DNA of 64,000 nucleotides from Jatrophihabitans telluris (GCF_023516435.1 NZ_CP097332.1:2852001-2916000), one strand, 5' to 3'. Positions 8,854-19,128 are shown, counted from the stretch's first letter. A program made the numbers and translations. Notes: generated by a model from the sequence alone, not told the origin.

Positions 8854-10419
8854 ATGCCGGTCTCAGTGACCATGCCCCGTCTCGGTGAGAGTGTCACCGA
8901 GGGAACCGTCACCCGCTGGTTGAAGCAGGAAGGCGACACGGTCACGGCCGACGAGCCACTGCTGGAGGTCTCCACCGACAAGGTCGACACCGAGGTACCG
9001 TCCCCCGCGTCGGGCGTGCTGACGTCGATCAAGGTGGCTGAGGACGAGACGGTCGAGGTCGGCGTCGAGCTGGCGGTCATCTCGGACGGCGACGACGGCG
9101 CCGCGGACAGTGGCTCGGAGGACGCGTCCACGTCGGCGGATCAGGCCGCCCCACAGGAGCAGCCCGCACAGCAGTCGCCCCCGGCACAGCAGTCGCCCCC
9201 GGCACAGCAGTCGCAGCCCGAGGCAGAGCCCGTCGCCGAGGCTTCGCCGGCCGCGCCCCCGGCAGCCGCCCCTGCGGCGCAGGCACCGGCTAGCGCGCCC
9301 GCTCCCGCCGCACCGGCACCCGCCGCCGCACCGGCACCGGCGCCCTCAGCTGCACCGGCACCGGCACCGGCGCCCGCAGCCGCAGCCGCAGCGGCACCCG
9401 CAGCCGCAGCCGCATCGGCACCCGCCGCCGCACCAACACCGGACTCCGACGACGAGGTGGCCGGCACCTACGTGACGCCCCTGGTTCGCAAGCTGGCCAG
9501 TGAACACGGCGTGGACCTGAACTCGATCACGGGCACCGGCGTCGGCGGTCGGATTCGCAAGTCCGATGTGATCGCTGCTGCCGAAGCCGAAGCCCAGGCT
9601 CGTGAGGACGCGCCCGCTCCGGTTGCGAGTACTCCCGCCGCGACCCCGGCAACCGCTGGCCCCCCCGCGGCCGCTCCGGCGTCGTCGTCGATCAAGCGGG
9701 GCGAGACCGTGAAGATGTCACGCCTGCGGCAGGTCATCGCCGCACGCATGGTCGAGTCGCTCCAGGTTTCGGCCCAGCTGACGACCGTCGTCGAGGTCGA
9801 CATCACGAGGATCGCCCGACTGCGCGATGCGGCCAAGGCCGACTTCGAGCGGCGCGAAGGCGTGAAGCTCTCGTTCCTGCCGTTCTTCGCGGTCGCCGCC
9901 GTCGAGGCGTTGAAGGCGCACCCGAACGTCAACTCCTCTGTCGACACCGAGGCGGGGACCATCACCTACCACGACGGCGAGCACCTGGGCATTGCGGTCG
10001 ACACCGAGCGCGGCCTGCTGGTGCCGGTGATCCACAACGCCGGCGACCTCAATCTGGGCGGTGTGGCGCGCAAGATCTCTGATCTCGCCGAACGCACTCG
10101 CACGAACAAGGTCTCGCCGGACGAGCTCGGCGGTGGCACGTTCACGCTCACCAATACCGGCAGTCGGGGCGCCTTGTTCGACACCCCGATCATCAATCAG
10201 CCGCAGGTCGCCATCCTCGGCACGGGCGCGGTGGTAAAGCGTCCGGTCGTCATCTCGGACCCGAACCTGGGCGAGACCATCGCGGTTCGCTCGATGGTGT
10301 ATCTGGCGCTTTCCTACGACCACCGCATCGTCGACGGCGCGGACGCGGCGCGCTTCCTCGCCACGATGAAGGAGCGGCTTGAGGCTGGCGCCTTCGAAGG
10401 AGAACTCGGCCTGGCCTGA
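8854..10419 (+). CDS. sucB: Dihydrolipoamide acyltransferase (E2), single lipoyl domain
   Basis: 521 residues. Core acyltransferase of the pyruvate and/or 2-oxoglutarate dehydrogenase complexes. Lipoyl domain residues 1-78 with carrier Lys at about 43 in STDKVDTEV; a long Ala-Pro-Gln linker (about 95-200); peripheral subunit-binding domain [16 protein letters not shown]; catalytic domain ending with [15 protein letters not shown] (His about 490, Asp about 494). In mycobacteria the homologue DlaT serves the AceE-based pyruvate complex, and aceE lies at 54.5 kb here, so the same role is likely; the sucB label is the usual automatic name. Good GGAG ribosome site; probably co-transcribed with lpdA. 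Confidence 0.93.
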   Translation: MPVSVTMPRLGESVTEGTVTRWLKQEGDTVTADEPLLEVSTDKVDTEVPSPASGVLTSIKVAEDETVEVGVELAVISDGDDGAADSGSEDASTSADQAAPQEQPAQQSPPAQQSPPAQQSQPEAEPVAEASPAAPPAAAPAAQAPASAPAPAAPAPAAAPAPAPSAAPAPAPAPAAAAAAAPAAAAASAPAAAPTPDSDDEVAGTYVTPLVRKLASEHGVDLNSITGTGVGGRIRKSDVIAAAEAEAQAREDAPAPVASTPAATPATAGPPAAAPASSSIKRGETVKMSRLRQVIAARMVESLQVSAQLTTVVEVDITRIARLRDAAKADFERREGVKLSFLPFFAVAAVEALKAHPNVNSSVDTEAGTITYHDGEHLGIAVDTERGLLVPVIHNAGDLNLGGVARKISDLAERTRTNKVSPDELGGGTFTLTNTGSRGALFDTPIINQPQVAILGTGAVVKRPVVISDPNLGETIAVRSMVYLALSYDHRIVDGADAARFLATMKERLEAGAFEGELGLA

Positions 10420-10438
10420 GCCGAGAGAAGCGTTGGGT

Positions 10439-10468
10439 ATGCCCGCCGGGACAGGTCCTGGCGGGCAT
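10439..10468 (+). terminator. Hairpin terminator after the lpdA-sucB operon
   Basis: ATGCCCGCC and GGCGGGCAT form a 9-bp perfect stem, extended inward by GGAC/GTCC, 20 nt after the sucB stop. There is no T tract, as is common in high-GC actinobacteria. Confidence 0.6.
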
Positions 10469-10554
10469 GCTTGCACCACCAACGAGACGGAGCTCGCGCC
10501 GCACGCTGAATCCACAGGGCGGCTGTGCGCATGCTGGCGCGAAGGGCAGGACGA

Positions 10555-11457
10555 ATGAAGATCGTGATTGCGGGAGCGTCCGGGTTTCTCGGGCAGGCTC
10601 TCGCGCAGGACCTCATCGGGCGCGGCCACCGGATCGTGCAGTTGGTGCGCAGGCCGCCCAAGTCCCCGAGCGAGGTGGAATGGCACCCGGAGCGGGGTGA
10701 ACTCGACCCGGCGGTCTTGTCCGGCGCCGACGCTGTGATCAGCCTTTCCGGGGCTGGCATCGAGGACAAGCGGTGGACTCCTGAATACCGCAGGATCCTG
10801 CTGGACAGCCGGGTTCAGCCGACCACGACGATCGCGACGACCCTGGCCGGGGTGCCCGAGCAGCGGCGTCCGGCAGTCTTCCTTTCGGCTTCGGCGATCG
10901 GCTTCTACGGCGAGCGCGGGGACCAACCACTGCCGGAGGGAGCCACGCACGGCACCGGTTTTCTGGCTGATCTAGTGGTGCAGTGGGAGGCAGCCACCGC
11001 GCCCGCGGTCGAGGCCGGCGTCCGAGTGTGCACGTTGCGGACCGGACTCGTGCTCGCCGCCAGCGGGGGCTTGCTGAAGCGGATGATCCCGCTGTTCAAG
11101 TTCGGGATCGGAGGCAAGCTCGGAGCGGGCACTCAATACCAGGCCTGGATCACCCTTGCCGATGAAATCGGCGCGATCCGCCATGCGCTGGAGACCGAGG
11201 CGGTGAGCGGCCCCGTGAACCTGGTGGGACCCGACCCGGTGCGCAACGAGGACTTCGTCCGCGCCCTGGGTTCGGTCCTGCATCGTCCGTCGATCTTCCC
11301 CACTCCGGCCTTCGGCCTGCGCCTGGTGCTGGGTCAGTTCGCCGATGAAGGCGTGCTCGTGAGCCAGCGCGTCATCCCGCAGGTGCTGCAGGACTCGGGC
11401 TACGCCTTCGAACACGACAACCTGGAGGCCGCGTTGCGCTGGGCCGTCGCCCACTGA
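10555..11457 (+). CDS. TIGR01777-family NAD-dependent epimerase (YfcH-like SDR)
   Basis: 300 residues. An extended short-chain dehydrogenase with N-terminal Rossmann motif GASGFLGQALAQDL and the family signature VISLSGAGIEDKRWT, then SASAIGFYGERGD (active-site Tyr) and a C-terminal DUF1731-type tail. Physiological substrate unknown. ATG at 10555 has GCAGGACG upstream; an in-frame ATG at 10525 gives a non-conserved basic extension. Position between the E2 gene and lipB matches Rv2216 of M. tuberculosis, hinting at a link to lipoate or fatty acid metabolism that is only positional. Confidence 0.88.
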   Translation: MKIVIAGASGFLGQALAQDLIGRGHRIVQLVRRPPKSPSEVEWHPERGELDPAVLSGADAVISLSGAGIEDKRWTPEYRRILLDSRVQPTTTIATTLAGVPEQRRPAVFLSASAIGFYGERGDQPLPEGATHGTGFLADLVVQWEAATAPAVEAGVRVCTLRTGLVLAASGGLLKRMIPLFKFGIGGKLGAGTQYQAWITLADEIGAIRHALETEAVSGPVNLVGPDPVRNEDFVRALGSVLHRPSIFPTPAFGLRLVLGQFADEGVLVSQRVIPQVLQDSGYAFEHDNLEAALRWAVAH

Positions 11458-11526
11458 TCTGTCGCGCTCTGGCCCGACGCGGCGACCGCAGTACTCGCTT
11501 GAGGCCTCGTCGGAATGCCTGGCCGG

Positions 11527-13338
11527 TCACGCCGTCCGCTGCGAACTGATGCGGTACCCCTCAGCGGTCGGTGACAGCTCGATCACCAAGCGGGTAGGTC
11601 CGCGCTCGGGACTGTGGATCGGTGGCCGTCCGGCACAGCGAAGGGTGACTCGGCTCATCCGGGCGGTGACGAGTACCCGAACCGAACCGGGATCGACGCG
11701 GGCCAGGACCACGTTGTCGTAGCGGGTATTCAGGCCGTCGAGGTGACAGCCTTGAGGTTCGGCGGCCAGCAGCTGGTCGCGATCCTGAGCCAGCAGGCCG
11801 GCCGAGCTGTAGACGCGCTCGAGCAGGTCGGGACGCCGCAGGGCGTAAGCGGCCCCCCGCTGTCGATCGAGATCGGCCAGGGTCGAACGAGCCACCTCGA
11901 TGTTCATCGAGTTCGCCGCCTGGTCGTGCGAACTCGGCCTGGTCGGCCTCGCACCCGAAGGCATCGGCCTCGCGGCGGGCCTTGGGTCAGCCGAGGAGGC
12001 CGGTCCGCCCCGAACCACCACCACGATCGCGGCTACGACCAAGAGCGCGGCCGACCCCGCAAGGAGCACGGCGCGCCGCAGGGACAGCGATCGCAACCGG
12101 CGCCGCCGCACGGGGCGTTCGTCCGGACGAATCCGTGGCCGGGCCAGCTGCGTGAGGTCGGTGCGCACCAGGTCACCGCCCAACTGTCGAGGTCGGGCGA
12201 ACGCTGGTCGGGCAGACGCGCCGGCCAACTCGGCCGCGGCCGAACGAGCGCGCGGGCGAGCCACCCGGCTCGACCCCAGCATCGAGCTGAACCCCGACGC
12301 AGGGCGCGTGGAGCCGCGAGATGACCACGAGGTCGACGAACGCGGCGGCGCCGAGGCCGACGAGGCCGGCGCGGACAGCCCGGACGGCAGGACTGCACCG
12401 CTCCCGCCTTCCTGCTGGCTTCGTCGCACCGCCTCGAGTTCGGCGGCGCGGCGTTCCACCGAGTGACGTCCGACGGGCGGGATTCGGCCAGCGCCCAACA
12501 CCACTGCTCGTGGTGGCGTGACGGCCACGCCGCGAGTCGACAGACACGCGGCCAGATCGACGGCGTACTCGGCGGCGCTGCCGCGCCGGAACGGGTCCTC
12601 GTCGAGCCCGCGGCGAATGAGCCGGGCGAGTGCGGGCGGTAGGTCGTTCACCCTCGCGTCCAGGTCGATCGGCACTCCGACGGCCGAGGTCGAGATGAGC
12701 TCCTCCGCTGACTCCTCGCCAGTGCGGTGCCACGGACCGAAACCGGTAGCCGCGTGCAGGGTGAGCGCGGCCAGGCCGAAAACGTCACTGAAAGTCGCGG
12801 CAACCCCGCCGCGCACCACCTGCGGGTCCAGGTAGGCCGGGGTACCGAGCAACTCTTCCGGCGGGGCGGTGCCGAACATCCGCCCCAGGCCGAGGTCGGC
12901 CAGGAGCGGTCGGCCGTCGACGGTGAACAGCACGTTCGCCGCGCTCACGTCCCCGTGCAGCACCTCCGCGGAGTGGGCATAGGCCAGGGCTGAGGCCACC
13001 GGAGACAGCGCGGCCACCACCTCAGGGACGGTCAGCCGTCCGCGTCGCGCAAGCAGTTCCGACAGCGAGCCACCGGCCGCCAGGTCCAGCACGAGCACAT
13101 CGCGCTCGGGCGTGCGGACGAACTGATGTAGCCGAATCAACCCCGGGTGGTCCAGACGGGCCAACAGGGCGGCCTCCGCAGCCGGATCGCCGGGCTCACC
13201 GGCACGTCCGGCGCCCACACGCTCGATGACCTTGAGGGCGACCCCTTCGCCGGCTGCCGTCGTCGCCGCAAAGACGGCACCCCGACTTCCGTAACCGATC
13301 AGCGGGCCGACCCGGTAACCAGGAACCTGAAGTTTCAT
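11527..13338 (-). CDS. Transmembrane serine/threonine protein kinase
   Basis: 603 residues. N-terminal kinase domain (about 1-260): glycine loop IGYGSRGAVF, ATP Lys in VALKVIE, catalytic loop VLHGDVSAANVLF and metal loop LLADLGLGR. The usual HRD is HGD and DFG is DLG, so it is a non-RD kinase that probably does not need activation-loop phosphorylation; the catalytic Asp, Asn and metal Asp are kept. A juxtamembrane Arg/Ser/Ala-rich linker, one membrane helix near residue 440 (VLLAGSAALLVVAAIVVVV) and an extracytoplasmic domain of about 140 residues with two Cys follow. Leaderless start (TACGGT 6 nt upstream). The next minus-strand gene upstream is the MMPL transporter. Confidence 0.88.
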   Translation of the reverse strand: MKLQVPGYRVGPLIGYGSRGAVFAATTAAGEGVALKVIERVGAGRAGEPGDPAAEAALLARLDHPGLIRLHQFVRTPERDVLVLDLAAGGSLSELLARRGRLTVPEVVAALSPVASALAYAHSAEVLHGDVSAANVLFTVDGRPLLADLGLGRMFGTAPPEELLGTPAYLDPQVVRGGVAATFSDVFGLAALTLHAATGFGPWHRTGEESAEELISTSAVGVPIDLDARVNDLPPALARLIRRGLDEDPFRRGSAAEYAVDLAACLSTRGVAVTPPRAVVLGAGRIPPVGRHSVERRAAELEAVRRSQQEGGSGAVLPSGLSAPASSASAPPRSSTSWSSRGSTRPASGFSSMLGSSRVARPRARSAAAELAGASARPAFARPRQLGGDLVRTDLTQLARPRIRPDERPVRRRRLRSLSLRRAVLLAGSAALLVVAAIVVVVRGGPASSADPRPAARPMPSGARPTRPSSHDQAANSMNIEVARSTLADLDRQRGAAYALRRPDLLERVYSSAGLLAQDRDQLLAAEPQGCHLDGLNTRYDNVVLARVDPGSVRVLVTARMSRVTLRCAGRPPIHSPERGPTRLVIELSPTAEGYRISSQRTA

Positions 13339-13344
13339 GGGACT

Positions 13345-13350
13345 ACCGTA
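13345..13350 (-). promoter_or_regulatory. -10 box of leaderless Ser/Thr kinase gene
   Basis: TACGGT on the minus strand, 6 nt before the kinase ATG at 13338; no Shine-Dalgarno is present. Confidence 0.5.
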
Positions 13351-13453
13351 CGAAACCGGACCGACTCCGGCTTCGAGTTATCCACAGGCAGTGCAAGCGC
13401 CGAAGGCGAGCACTGGCGCTACAAACGCGGCCGTGCCCGAAGCATCGGGTCGC

Positions 13454-15757
13454 TCAGCGCGCTCCAACCGAGGACCTGGCGCCCGGTTCGTCCTCCAGCA
13501 CTCCGTCGTCGGGGGCCTTGCCCAGTTTCGAGGGCCACCAGATTCGGGTCCCTAGATCGGTCGCCAACGCCGGCACCAGCACGCTCCGCACGACGATCGT
13601 GTCGAGCAGCACGCCGAACGCCACCGCGAACCCGATCTCGGCGAGGAATACCAGCGGCAGTACTCCCAGGACGGTGAACGTGGCCGCCAGCACGATCCCC
13701 GCTGAGGTGATGACGCCGCCGGTGACCGCGAGGCCGCGCAGGATGCCCCGTCGCGTCCCGAACTGCAGGGTCTCCTCCCGGACGCGGGTCATCAGGAAGA
13801 TGTTGTAGTCGATGCCCAGCGCCACCAGGAACACGAAGGCGAACAGCGGGAACGACTGGTCCGCACCGGCGAAACCGAAGATGTGCGTGAAGGCGAATCC
13901 GCACACGCCGAGGGTGGCCAGGAACGACAGCACCACCGTCACGATGAGCACCAGCGGAGCGACCAGCGCACGCAACAGCAGCGACAGGATGATGAAGATG
14001 ACCACTAGCACGATCGGGATGATCAGGTTCCGGTCGTGAACCGAGGCCTTCTGCACGTCCAGCGTCGCGGCCGTCTGACCGCCCACCTTGGCGTTGGCGC
14101 CCGGGATCGCGTGTAGCGCGGCGCGCAGTCGCTTGATCGTTTCGTAGGCCGCCGGCGAGTCGTAGGAATCGGCCAGGGTCGCGTTGACGATGGTGCGGCC
14201 ACCGATCGGCTGGACCTGCAACTGGGCCGGTGGGCAGCCCGCCGCGCCTGCGCCACCGGCACCACCACCGCCCGAGGCCAGCTTCGCGTAGTCGATCTGG
14301 ACGCAGACCGCGCCCGGCTTGTTCAGGATCCCCGGCGTCTTCTGGGCCGCCGCGATGACCTCGGAAGCCTTGTCGGCGTTGAGCATGATCACTGCGGGCG
14401 CGCCGGCACCCTTGTCGAACTTGGCGTCGTAGACCTTCTGCCCCGTGACCGCGTCCGGGGTGTTCGTGAAGGAGTCCACCGTGGTCAGGCCGTTGGTCTT
14501 GAGCGAGATGAGCCCGATCAGGCAGACCAGCAGAATGACGGTGGCACCTACCCAGGACCGGCGGTGCTGACGGGATACGGTCTGCGCGATCCGGCCCCAC
14601 AGGCCGTGGGTCTCGATGTCGCTAGCGTGGTCGGGATGCGGAATTCGCGGCCAGAACACCCACCGACCCAGGACGGCGAGGATGACCGGCAGAAAGCCCA
14701 TCATGACCAGCAGCGTGCAGACAACGCCGATGGCACAGACCGGTCCCAGGCTCTTGTTCGAGTTCAGTTCGCTGAAACTCAGGCAGAGCAGACCGACGGT
14801 GACCGTGGCCCCCGAGGCACCGATCGCCGGAATGGATTCTCGCCAGGCCTTGACCATGGCGTCGAATCGGTGTTCGTAGGTGTGCAGCTCTTCCCGGTAT
14901 CGAGAGATGAGCAGCAGGGCGTAGTCCGTGCCCACACCGAAGACGAGGACCTGCAAGATGCCCTGACTCTGCCCGTTCAGCGTGAGCACGTCGTGCTTGG
15001 CCAGCTGGTAGATGACCAGCGCCGAGGTTCCCAACGCGAGGAACACCGAGATCAAGGGCAGGGCCCAGAGCACCGGCGATCGGTAGACGATCAGCAGGAT
15101 CACGATCACGACGGCACCGGCGGCGAAGATCAGCACCCCGTCAAGGCCCGAGAACGCATCGATGAACGCCACCAGCAGACCACCGGCGCCGGCCGGATGA
15201 ACCGTCAGGCCGCTGGTCGCCCCTTCGGCCGCCTTGAGGACCGCCTTCTCGACCTTGACGAGCACGTCGCCGTTGATCGATACCCCGTTGTCCTTGCCGA
15301 TCAGGGGGACGTAGACCGAGGCCACGGTCTTGTCGCTCGAGATTTCCGGGGCGGTCATCGCCGACGTGTCGACGCCGGCGACGGTCTTTATCGCGGTGAC
15401 CGCCTTGGCGATCGCCGTGTTGTCGGCGCTGGTGAGACCGGAGGTGCGCTCGAACAGCACGAAGCCAGGGATGCTTTCGATCTTGAGGAACTTCTCGGAC
15501 TCGTTGGCCACCTTCGTCGACTCGGCCGAGCCCGGCAGGTAGGACGCGTTGTCGTTCTTCTGAACCTCGCCGAGCTTTGCCTGATATTGCCCGCCCACCC
15601 CACCGACGAGAAACATCAGGATCCCGACGGCGGTTATGGCGAACACGGGCCAGCGGAAGGCTGCGTGCCGCGGCTTGGCGCTCTTGTCCTTGCGTGTGCC
15701 CTTGCCGTTGCCTCGAGACGGATGGTCGGACGGCTCGGTGGCCCGCGAGTCAGTCAT
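13454..15757 (-). CDS. MMPL-family (RND superfamily) membrane transporter
   Basis: 767 residues with about twelve membrane helices in the RND arrangement: helix 1 near residue 45, a large extracytoplasmic loop, five helices, then the pattern repeated. Typical MMPL/SSD stretches: GVGTDYALLLISRYREEL in the first half and ALGIDYNIFLMTRVREE in the second, each carrying the Asp-Tyr pair of the proton relay. Exports lipids or hydrophobic compounds in relatives; substrate here unknown. ATG at 15757 chosen because GGAG lies 9 nt upstream; alternatives at 15778 and further upstream are weaker. Divergent from lipB. Confidence 0.9.
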   Translation of the reverse strand: MTDSRATEPSDHPSRGNGKGTRKDKSAKPRHAAFRWPVFAITAVGILMFLVGGVGGQYQAKLGEVQKNDNASYLPGSAESTKVANESEKFLKIESIPGFVLFERTSGLTSADNTAIAKAVTAIKTVAGVDTSAMTAPEISSDKTVASVYVPLIGKDNGVSINGDVLVKVEKAVLKAAEGATSGLTVHPAGAGGLLVAFIDAFSGLDGVLIFAAGAVVIVILLIVYRSPVLWALPLISVFLALGTSALVIYQLAKHDVLTLNGQSQGILQVLVFGVGTDYALLLISRYREELHTYEHRFDAMVKAWRESIPAIGASGATVTVGLLCLSFSELNSNKSLGPVCAIGVVCTLLVMMGFLPVILAVLGRWVFWPRIPHPDHASDIETHGLWGRIAQTVSRQHRRSWVGATVILLVCLIGLISLKTNGLTTVDSFTNTPDAVTGQKVYDAKFDKGAGAPAVIMLNADKASEVIAAAQKTPGILNKPGAVCVQIDYAKLASGGGGAGGAGAAGCPPAQLQVQPIGGRTIVNATLADSYDSPAAYETIKRLRAALHAIPGANAKVGGQTAATLDVQKASVHDRNLIIPIVLVVIFIILSLLLRALVAPLVLIVTVVLSFLATLGVCGFAFTHIFGFAGADQSFPLFAFVFLVALGIDYNIFLMTRVREETLQFGTRRGILRGLAVTGGVITSAGIVLAATFTVLGVLPLVFLAEIGFAVAFGVLLDTIVVRSVLVPALATDLGTRIWWPSKLGKAPDDGVLEDEPGARSSVGAR

Positions 15758-15935
15758 GATCTCAAGCTCCTCCTGCATCGGCCTGCGTTCGACGAGCGGT
15801 GGTGCCGGGACCGAGCAGACACCTAACCCCCTGTGAATTGCCTGATCCCGGCCCACGGTCCCAGAAGAGGGCCGCGGGGACAACGGGGTTTCCACGCGTG
15901 AGCGGGCGCACCGTGACCGCGGCCCGGCTGCTGAC

Positions 15936-15941
15936 TACGCT
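15936..15941 (+). promoter_or_regulatory. -10 box of leaderless lipB
   Basis: TACGCT, 6 nt before the lipB GTG, with no ribosome site between. Confidence 0.5.
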
Positions 15942-15947
15942 CGAAGG

Positions 15948-16598
15948 GTGGCTGAACTGCGGACGGTGCGCGCCGGAACCTTGGACTACGAGCAGGCCTG
16001 GGCCTGGCAGCGCCAACTGCACGCCCAGCGGGTCTCAGGCGAGATCGAGGACACGGTGCTCCTACTGGAGCACCCGCCGGTCTACACGGCGGGGCGGCGC
16101 ACCGAGAGCTGGGAGCGGCCGGTCGACGCGACGCCGGTCATCGACGTCGATCGCGGCGGAAAGATCACCTGGCACGGCCCGGGACAGCTGGTCGGCTACC
16201 CGATCCTGGAACTGGACGATCCGGTGGACGTCGTCGCTTATGTCCGGCGGATGGAGACGATGCTGATACGGGTCTGCGCCGAGTTGGGTGTGGACGCCGG
16301 CCAGGTCGAGGGACGCAGCGGCGTGTGGCTGCCGGCCGGCGGTGGGCGGCCCGAGCGCAAGGTTGCGGCGATCGGAATCCGGGTCGCGCAACGGGTCACG
16401 CTGCACGGCTTCGCGCTGAACTGCGATCCCGACCTGAGCTGGTTCGACCGCATCGTTCCCTGCGGGATTCCCGACGCCAGCGTGACGTCGTTGAGCAGCG
16501 AGCTCGGACGTCCGGTGAGCGTCAGCGCCGCGCTGCCTGTCGTCGAACGGCACCTTCCCGAACTGTTGGACAGCGTCGCCGAACTGCGGTCGGCGTGA
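15948..16598 (+). CDS. lipB: Octanoyltransferase LipB
   Basis: 216 residues. Moves the octanoyl group from octanoyl-ACP onto lipoyl domains (here the E2 at 8.9 kb and the H protein). Family signature [17 protein letters not shown]; acyl-thioester Cys at about 172 in [13 protein letters not shown] and the partner Lys at about 138 in RKVAAIGIR form the catalytic dyad. GTG start, leaderless. lipA follows 46 nt downstream, the usual pair. Confidence 0.95.
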   Translation: MAELRTVRAGTLDYEQAWAWQRQLHAQRVSGEIEDTVLLLEHPPVYTAGRRTESWERPVDATPVIDVDRGGKITWHGPGQLVGYPILELDDPVDVVAYVRRMETMLIRVCAELGVDAGQVEGRSGVWLPAGGGRPERKVAAIGIRVAQRVTLHGFALNCDPDLSWFDRIVPCGIPDASVTSLSSELGRPVSVSAALPVVERHLPELLDSVAELRSA

Positions 16599-16644
16599 GT
16601 CCGCAGCGCACCCGAACTTCAGCGATCGAGACGAGGACGAGTAC

Positions 16645-17589
16645 GTGAGCATCACTGCCGGCGGAGAGCGCAAGCTCCTGCGCATCGAGGCCAGGAACGC
16701 CGAGACCCCCATCGAGCGCAAGCCGCCGTGGATCAAGACGCGGGCGGTGATGGGCCCGGAGTACACCGAGCTGCGTCAACTGGTGGCCTCCGAGGGCTTG
16801 CACACCGTGTGCCAGGAGGCGGGCTGCCCCAACATCTACGAGTGCTGGGAAGACCGGGAGGCGACTTTCCTCATCGGTGGGGACCAGTGCACCCGGCGCT
16901 GCGACTTCTGCCAGATCGACACCGGCAAGCCCGAGCTGCTGGACCGCGACGAGCCGCGACGGGTGGCCGAGAGCGTCCGGCAGATGCAGCTGCGCTACGC
17001 CACCGTGACCGGTGTGGCGCGCGATGATCAACCTGATGGCGGGGCGTGGCTGTACGCCGAGACCGTCCGCCAGATCCACGCGTTGAACCCCGGTACCGGA
17101 GTCGAACTACTCATCCCGGATTTCAACGCGGTCCCCGAGCAGTTGGCCGAGGTGTTCGCCTCGCGCCCACAGGTCCTCGCCCACAACGTCGAGACGGTGC
17201 CTCGCGTCTTCAAGCGGATCCGGCCGGCTTTCCGGTACGACCGCTCGCTCGGAGTCATTTCCGCGGCCCGCGCCGACGGACTGGTCACGAAGTCGAATCT
17301 CATCCTGGGGATGGGCGAGGAACGCGCGGAGATCTCGCAGGCCCTGCAGGACCTCTACGACGCCGGTTGTGAACTCATCACCATCACCCAATACCTGCGC
17401 CCGTCGAAGCGTCATCACCCCGTCTCGCGGTGGGTCAAACCCGACGAGTTCGTCGAGCTGGCCGAGGAAGCGGAAGAGATCGGGTTCGCCGGCGTCCTGT
17501 CGGGTCCGCTCGTCCGGTCGAGCTACCGTGCCGGACGCCTCTACCAGCAGGCCATGCAGGCACGCACGTCGGCCACCGATTCGCCCTGA
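16645..17589 (+). CDS. lipA: Lipoyl synthase LipA
   Basis: 314 residues. Radical SAM enzyme that inserts two sulfurs into the protein-bound octanoyl chain. Auxiliary cluster Cys at about 56, 61 and 67 ([12 protein letters not shown]) and SAM cluster at about 82, 86 and 89 (CTRRCDFC); the C-terminal LVRSSYRAG carries the Ser ligand of the auxiliary cluster. All seven ligands are present. GTG start after GAGGACGAG. Together with lipB it completes lipoate assembly for lpd/E2 complexes encoded upstream. Confidence 0.96.
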   Translation: MSITAGGERKLLRIEARNAETPIERKPPWIKTRAVMGPEYTELRQLVASEGLHTVCQEAGCPNIYECWEDREATFLIGGDQCTRRCDFCQIDTGKPELLDRDEPRRVAESVRQMQLRYATVTGVARDDQPDGGAWLYAETVRQIHALNPGTGVELLIPDFNAVPEQLAEVFASRPQVLAHNVETVPRVFKRIRPAFRYDRSLGVISAARADGLVTKSNLILGMGEERAEISQALQDLYDAGCELITITQYLRPSKRHHPVSRWVKPDEFVELAEEAEEIGFAGVLSGPLVRSSYRAGRLYQQAMQARTSATDSP

Positions 17590-17653
17590 CACGGGGTCTG
17601 CGTTCCACCGAGCGCCGCGCTCCGCGAGAGCCGGTGCAGTCCTACCACCGCGG

Positions 17654-18883
17654 TCAGCGGCGTTTGGCGCTCCAGACCACGCCACCGATGAGTGCGCTGA
17701 TCGCCAACGCGTCGACGAGCACGATCAGCGCGGCGTCCGTCTGCCACACGAAGATGCGGGACCGACCGTCCAACGGGGGGTCGGCGATGACGCGGGTGCC
17801 GTCGCTGCCGAAGCGGGCCGCGGCCGCGATCTGCTGTGCGCTCGAGCCCGCCGCCGACGGGCTGGGGGTTGATTGGGCAGAACTGGACCCGGCTGAGGAT
17901 CCGGTGCCGCCGGCCGATGAACCAGTCCCCGACGCGCTGGCGGCCCCGGTGCCGCTGCTTGAGGCCGTTGCGCGCGAGCTACCCGCGGCTCCGGCCGTGG
18001 CCGAACCGCCCGCTTGCTGAGACGGCGCGGCGACCGACGGTGCGTCGATCCGCTGGCTGGTCGATGCGACCCCGCCACCGGAGGTCGTAGAAGGCTTCGG
18101 AGTGGTCGGGGTGTGAGTGGGAGGCGTCGGCGTACGGCTCGGCGTGACGGTGACCGAGGCCGGCTTCACGCGGACCTCGGCGTGCGCCGCGGTGCCGTCC
18201 ACTGCCACGAACTGCACCGAGAAGGTGGTCGGACGGCTGAACGACGCGGTCAGGCACGCACCGCCGGTGGCCGCGACGCCTGTGGTGTCGATCGTGGCCA
18301 CGTCGGCCACATTGTTCTGCGGGTCGACGAGGGAGACGGTGTAAGGCACCGAGTCGAGCCCGGTCGCCTTGCGGTAGGCGTAGGTGTTCGGGTTGGCCCA
18401 GTTCTGCAGCGTCGCCGAGACGGCGGCGGTGTCACTGGTCGTCACGCAGGCCCCGGAGGATTTCGCATCCGCGTCGACGGTGGGCACGGGGATCGTGTAG
18501 TCCGGGCTCTCGAAGCTGCAACGCGTCGCGATGTTCAGGCTGCGAGTGCTGCCGTTGACGTCGGCGGCCAGTACCCTGTCGCCGGCCTCGATGGTGCCGT
18601 TGAGCTTCACGGTCACCGTCGTGTTGTCGACGTTGACGACGGTCGGCAGGGGCGGGTTGGCATCGTTGGCGTGGTTCGGCCCCGACAGGGTCAGGGTGTA
18701 CGTGCCGATGGCGGCGGACGGATCGTTGAGCTTGACGTTCACGTCGCTGTTGGAGTCGAGGCAGGCGTAGGCCGACAGTGTGTCGACGGTGGCGCCGGCG
18801 GGTGCCGTCAGCCAGACCAGCCCGGCACCGATGCCGGCGAGGCCCAGGGACGCGGCCATCACGCGCGCGGTTGATCTGCGCAT
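17654..18883 (-). CDS. Secreted, C-terminally anchored Ala/Ser/Thr-rich protein
   Basis: 409 residues. Signal peptide at the N-terminus (MRRSTARVMAASLGLAGIG, cleavage probably after GATA-type Ala), a beta-rich extracellular part of about 230 residues with several Cys (ACLDSNSD, TRCSFES, GACVTT, GACLTA), a low-complexity Thr/Pro/Ser/Ala/Gly stretch, then one membrane helix (AALIVLVDALAISALIGGVVW) and a basic tail. This is an envelope protein; function not recognised. ATG at 18883 is preferred over GTG at 18934 because it begins the signal peptide and follows a G-rich ribosome site. Confidence 0.72.
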   Translation of the reverse strand: MRRSTARVMAASLGLAGIGAGLVWLTAPAGATVDTLSAYACLDSNSDVNVKLNDPSAAIGTYTLTLSGPNHANDANPPLPTVVNVDNTTVTVKLNGTIEAGDRVLAADVNGSTRSLNIATRCSFESPDYTIPVPTVDADAKSSGACVTTSDTAAVSATLQNWANPNTYAYRKATGLDSVPYTVSLVDPQNNVADVATIDTTGVAATGGACLTASFSRPTTFSVQFVAVDGTAAHAEVRVKPASVTVTPSRTPTPPTHTPTTPKPSTTSGGGVASTSQRIDAPSVAAPSQQAGGSATAGAAGSSRATASSSGTGAASASGTGSSAGGTGSSAGSSSAQSTPSPSAAGSSAQQIAAAARFGSDGTRVIADPPLDGRSRIFVWQTDAALIVLVDALAISALIGGVVWSAKRR

Positions 18884-19115
18884 GGGACGACCCCCTCTCG
18901 CTGACCTTTCGAAAGCTTCATCGGCTGGAAACACCGGGACATGCAGGGTTCATTACTAACAGTGAGATAACCATACACCCAGTTGACTCACACGGGTACA
19001 ACAACATCGGTCTCGGTCACGTCTGATCCGCAGGTCAGGAGGCCACCCGTGCGCACGGGCCCGGGGCCGCCTCGACGGCGCCGTAGCGCTGTCTGACGCT
19101 GTCGTCGGCGCAGCT

Positions 19116-19121
19116 TATCCT
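19116..19121 (+). promoter_or_regulatory. -10 box of leaderless DUF4191 gene
   Basis: TATCCT, 7 nt before ATG at 19129. It favours that ATG over the GTG at 19123. Confidence 0.55.
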
Positions 19122-19128
19122 TGTGCGT

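Noticed and set aside
9141-9467. Ala-rich repeats in the E2 gene as a possible repeat locus or separate gene
   Set aside because: They encode the flexible Ala-Pro linker typical for E2 proteins.
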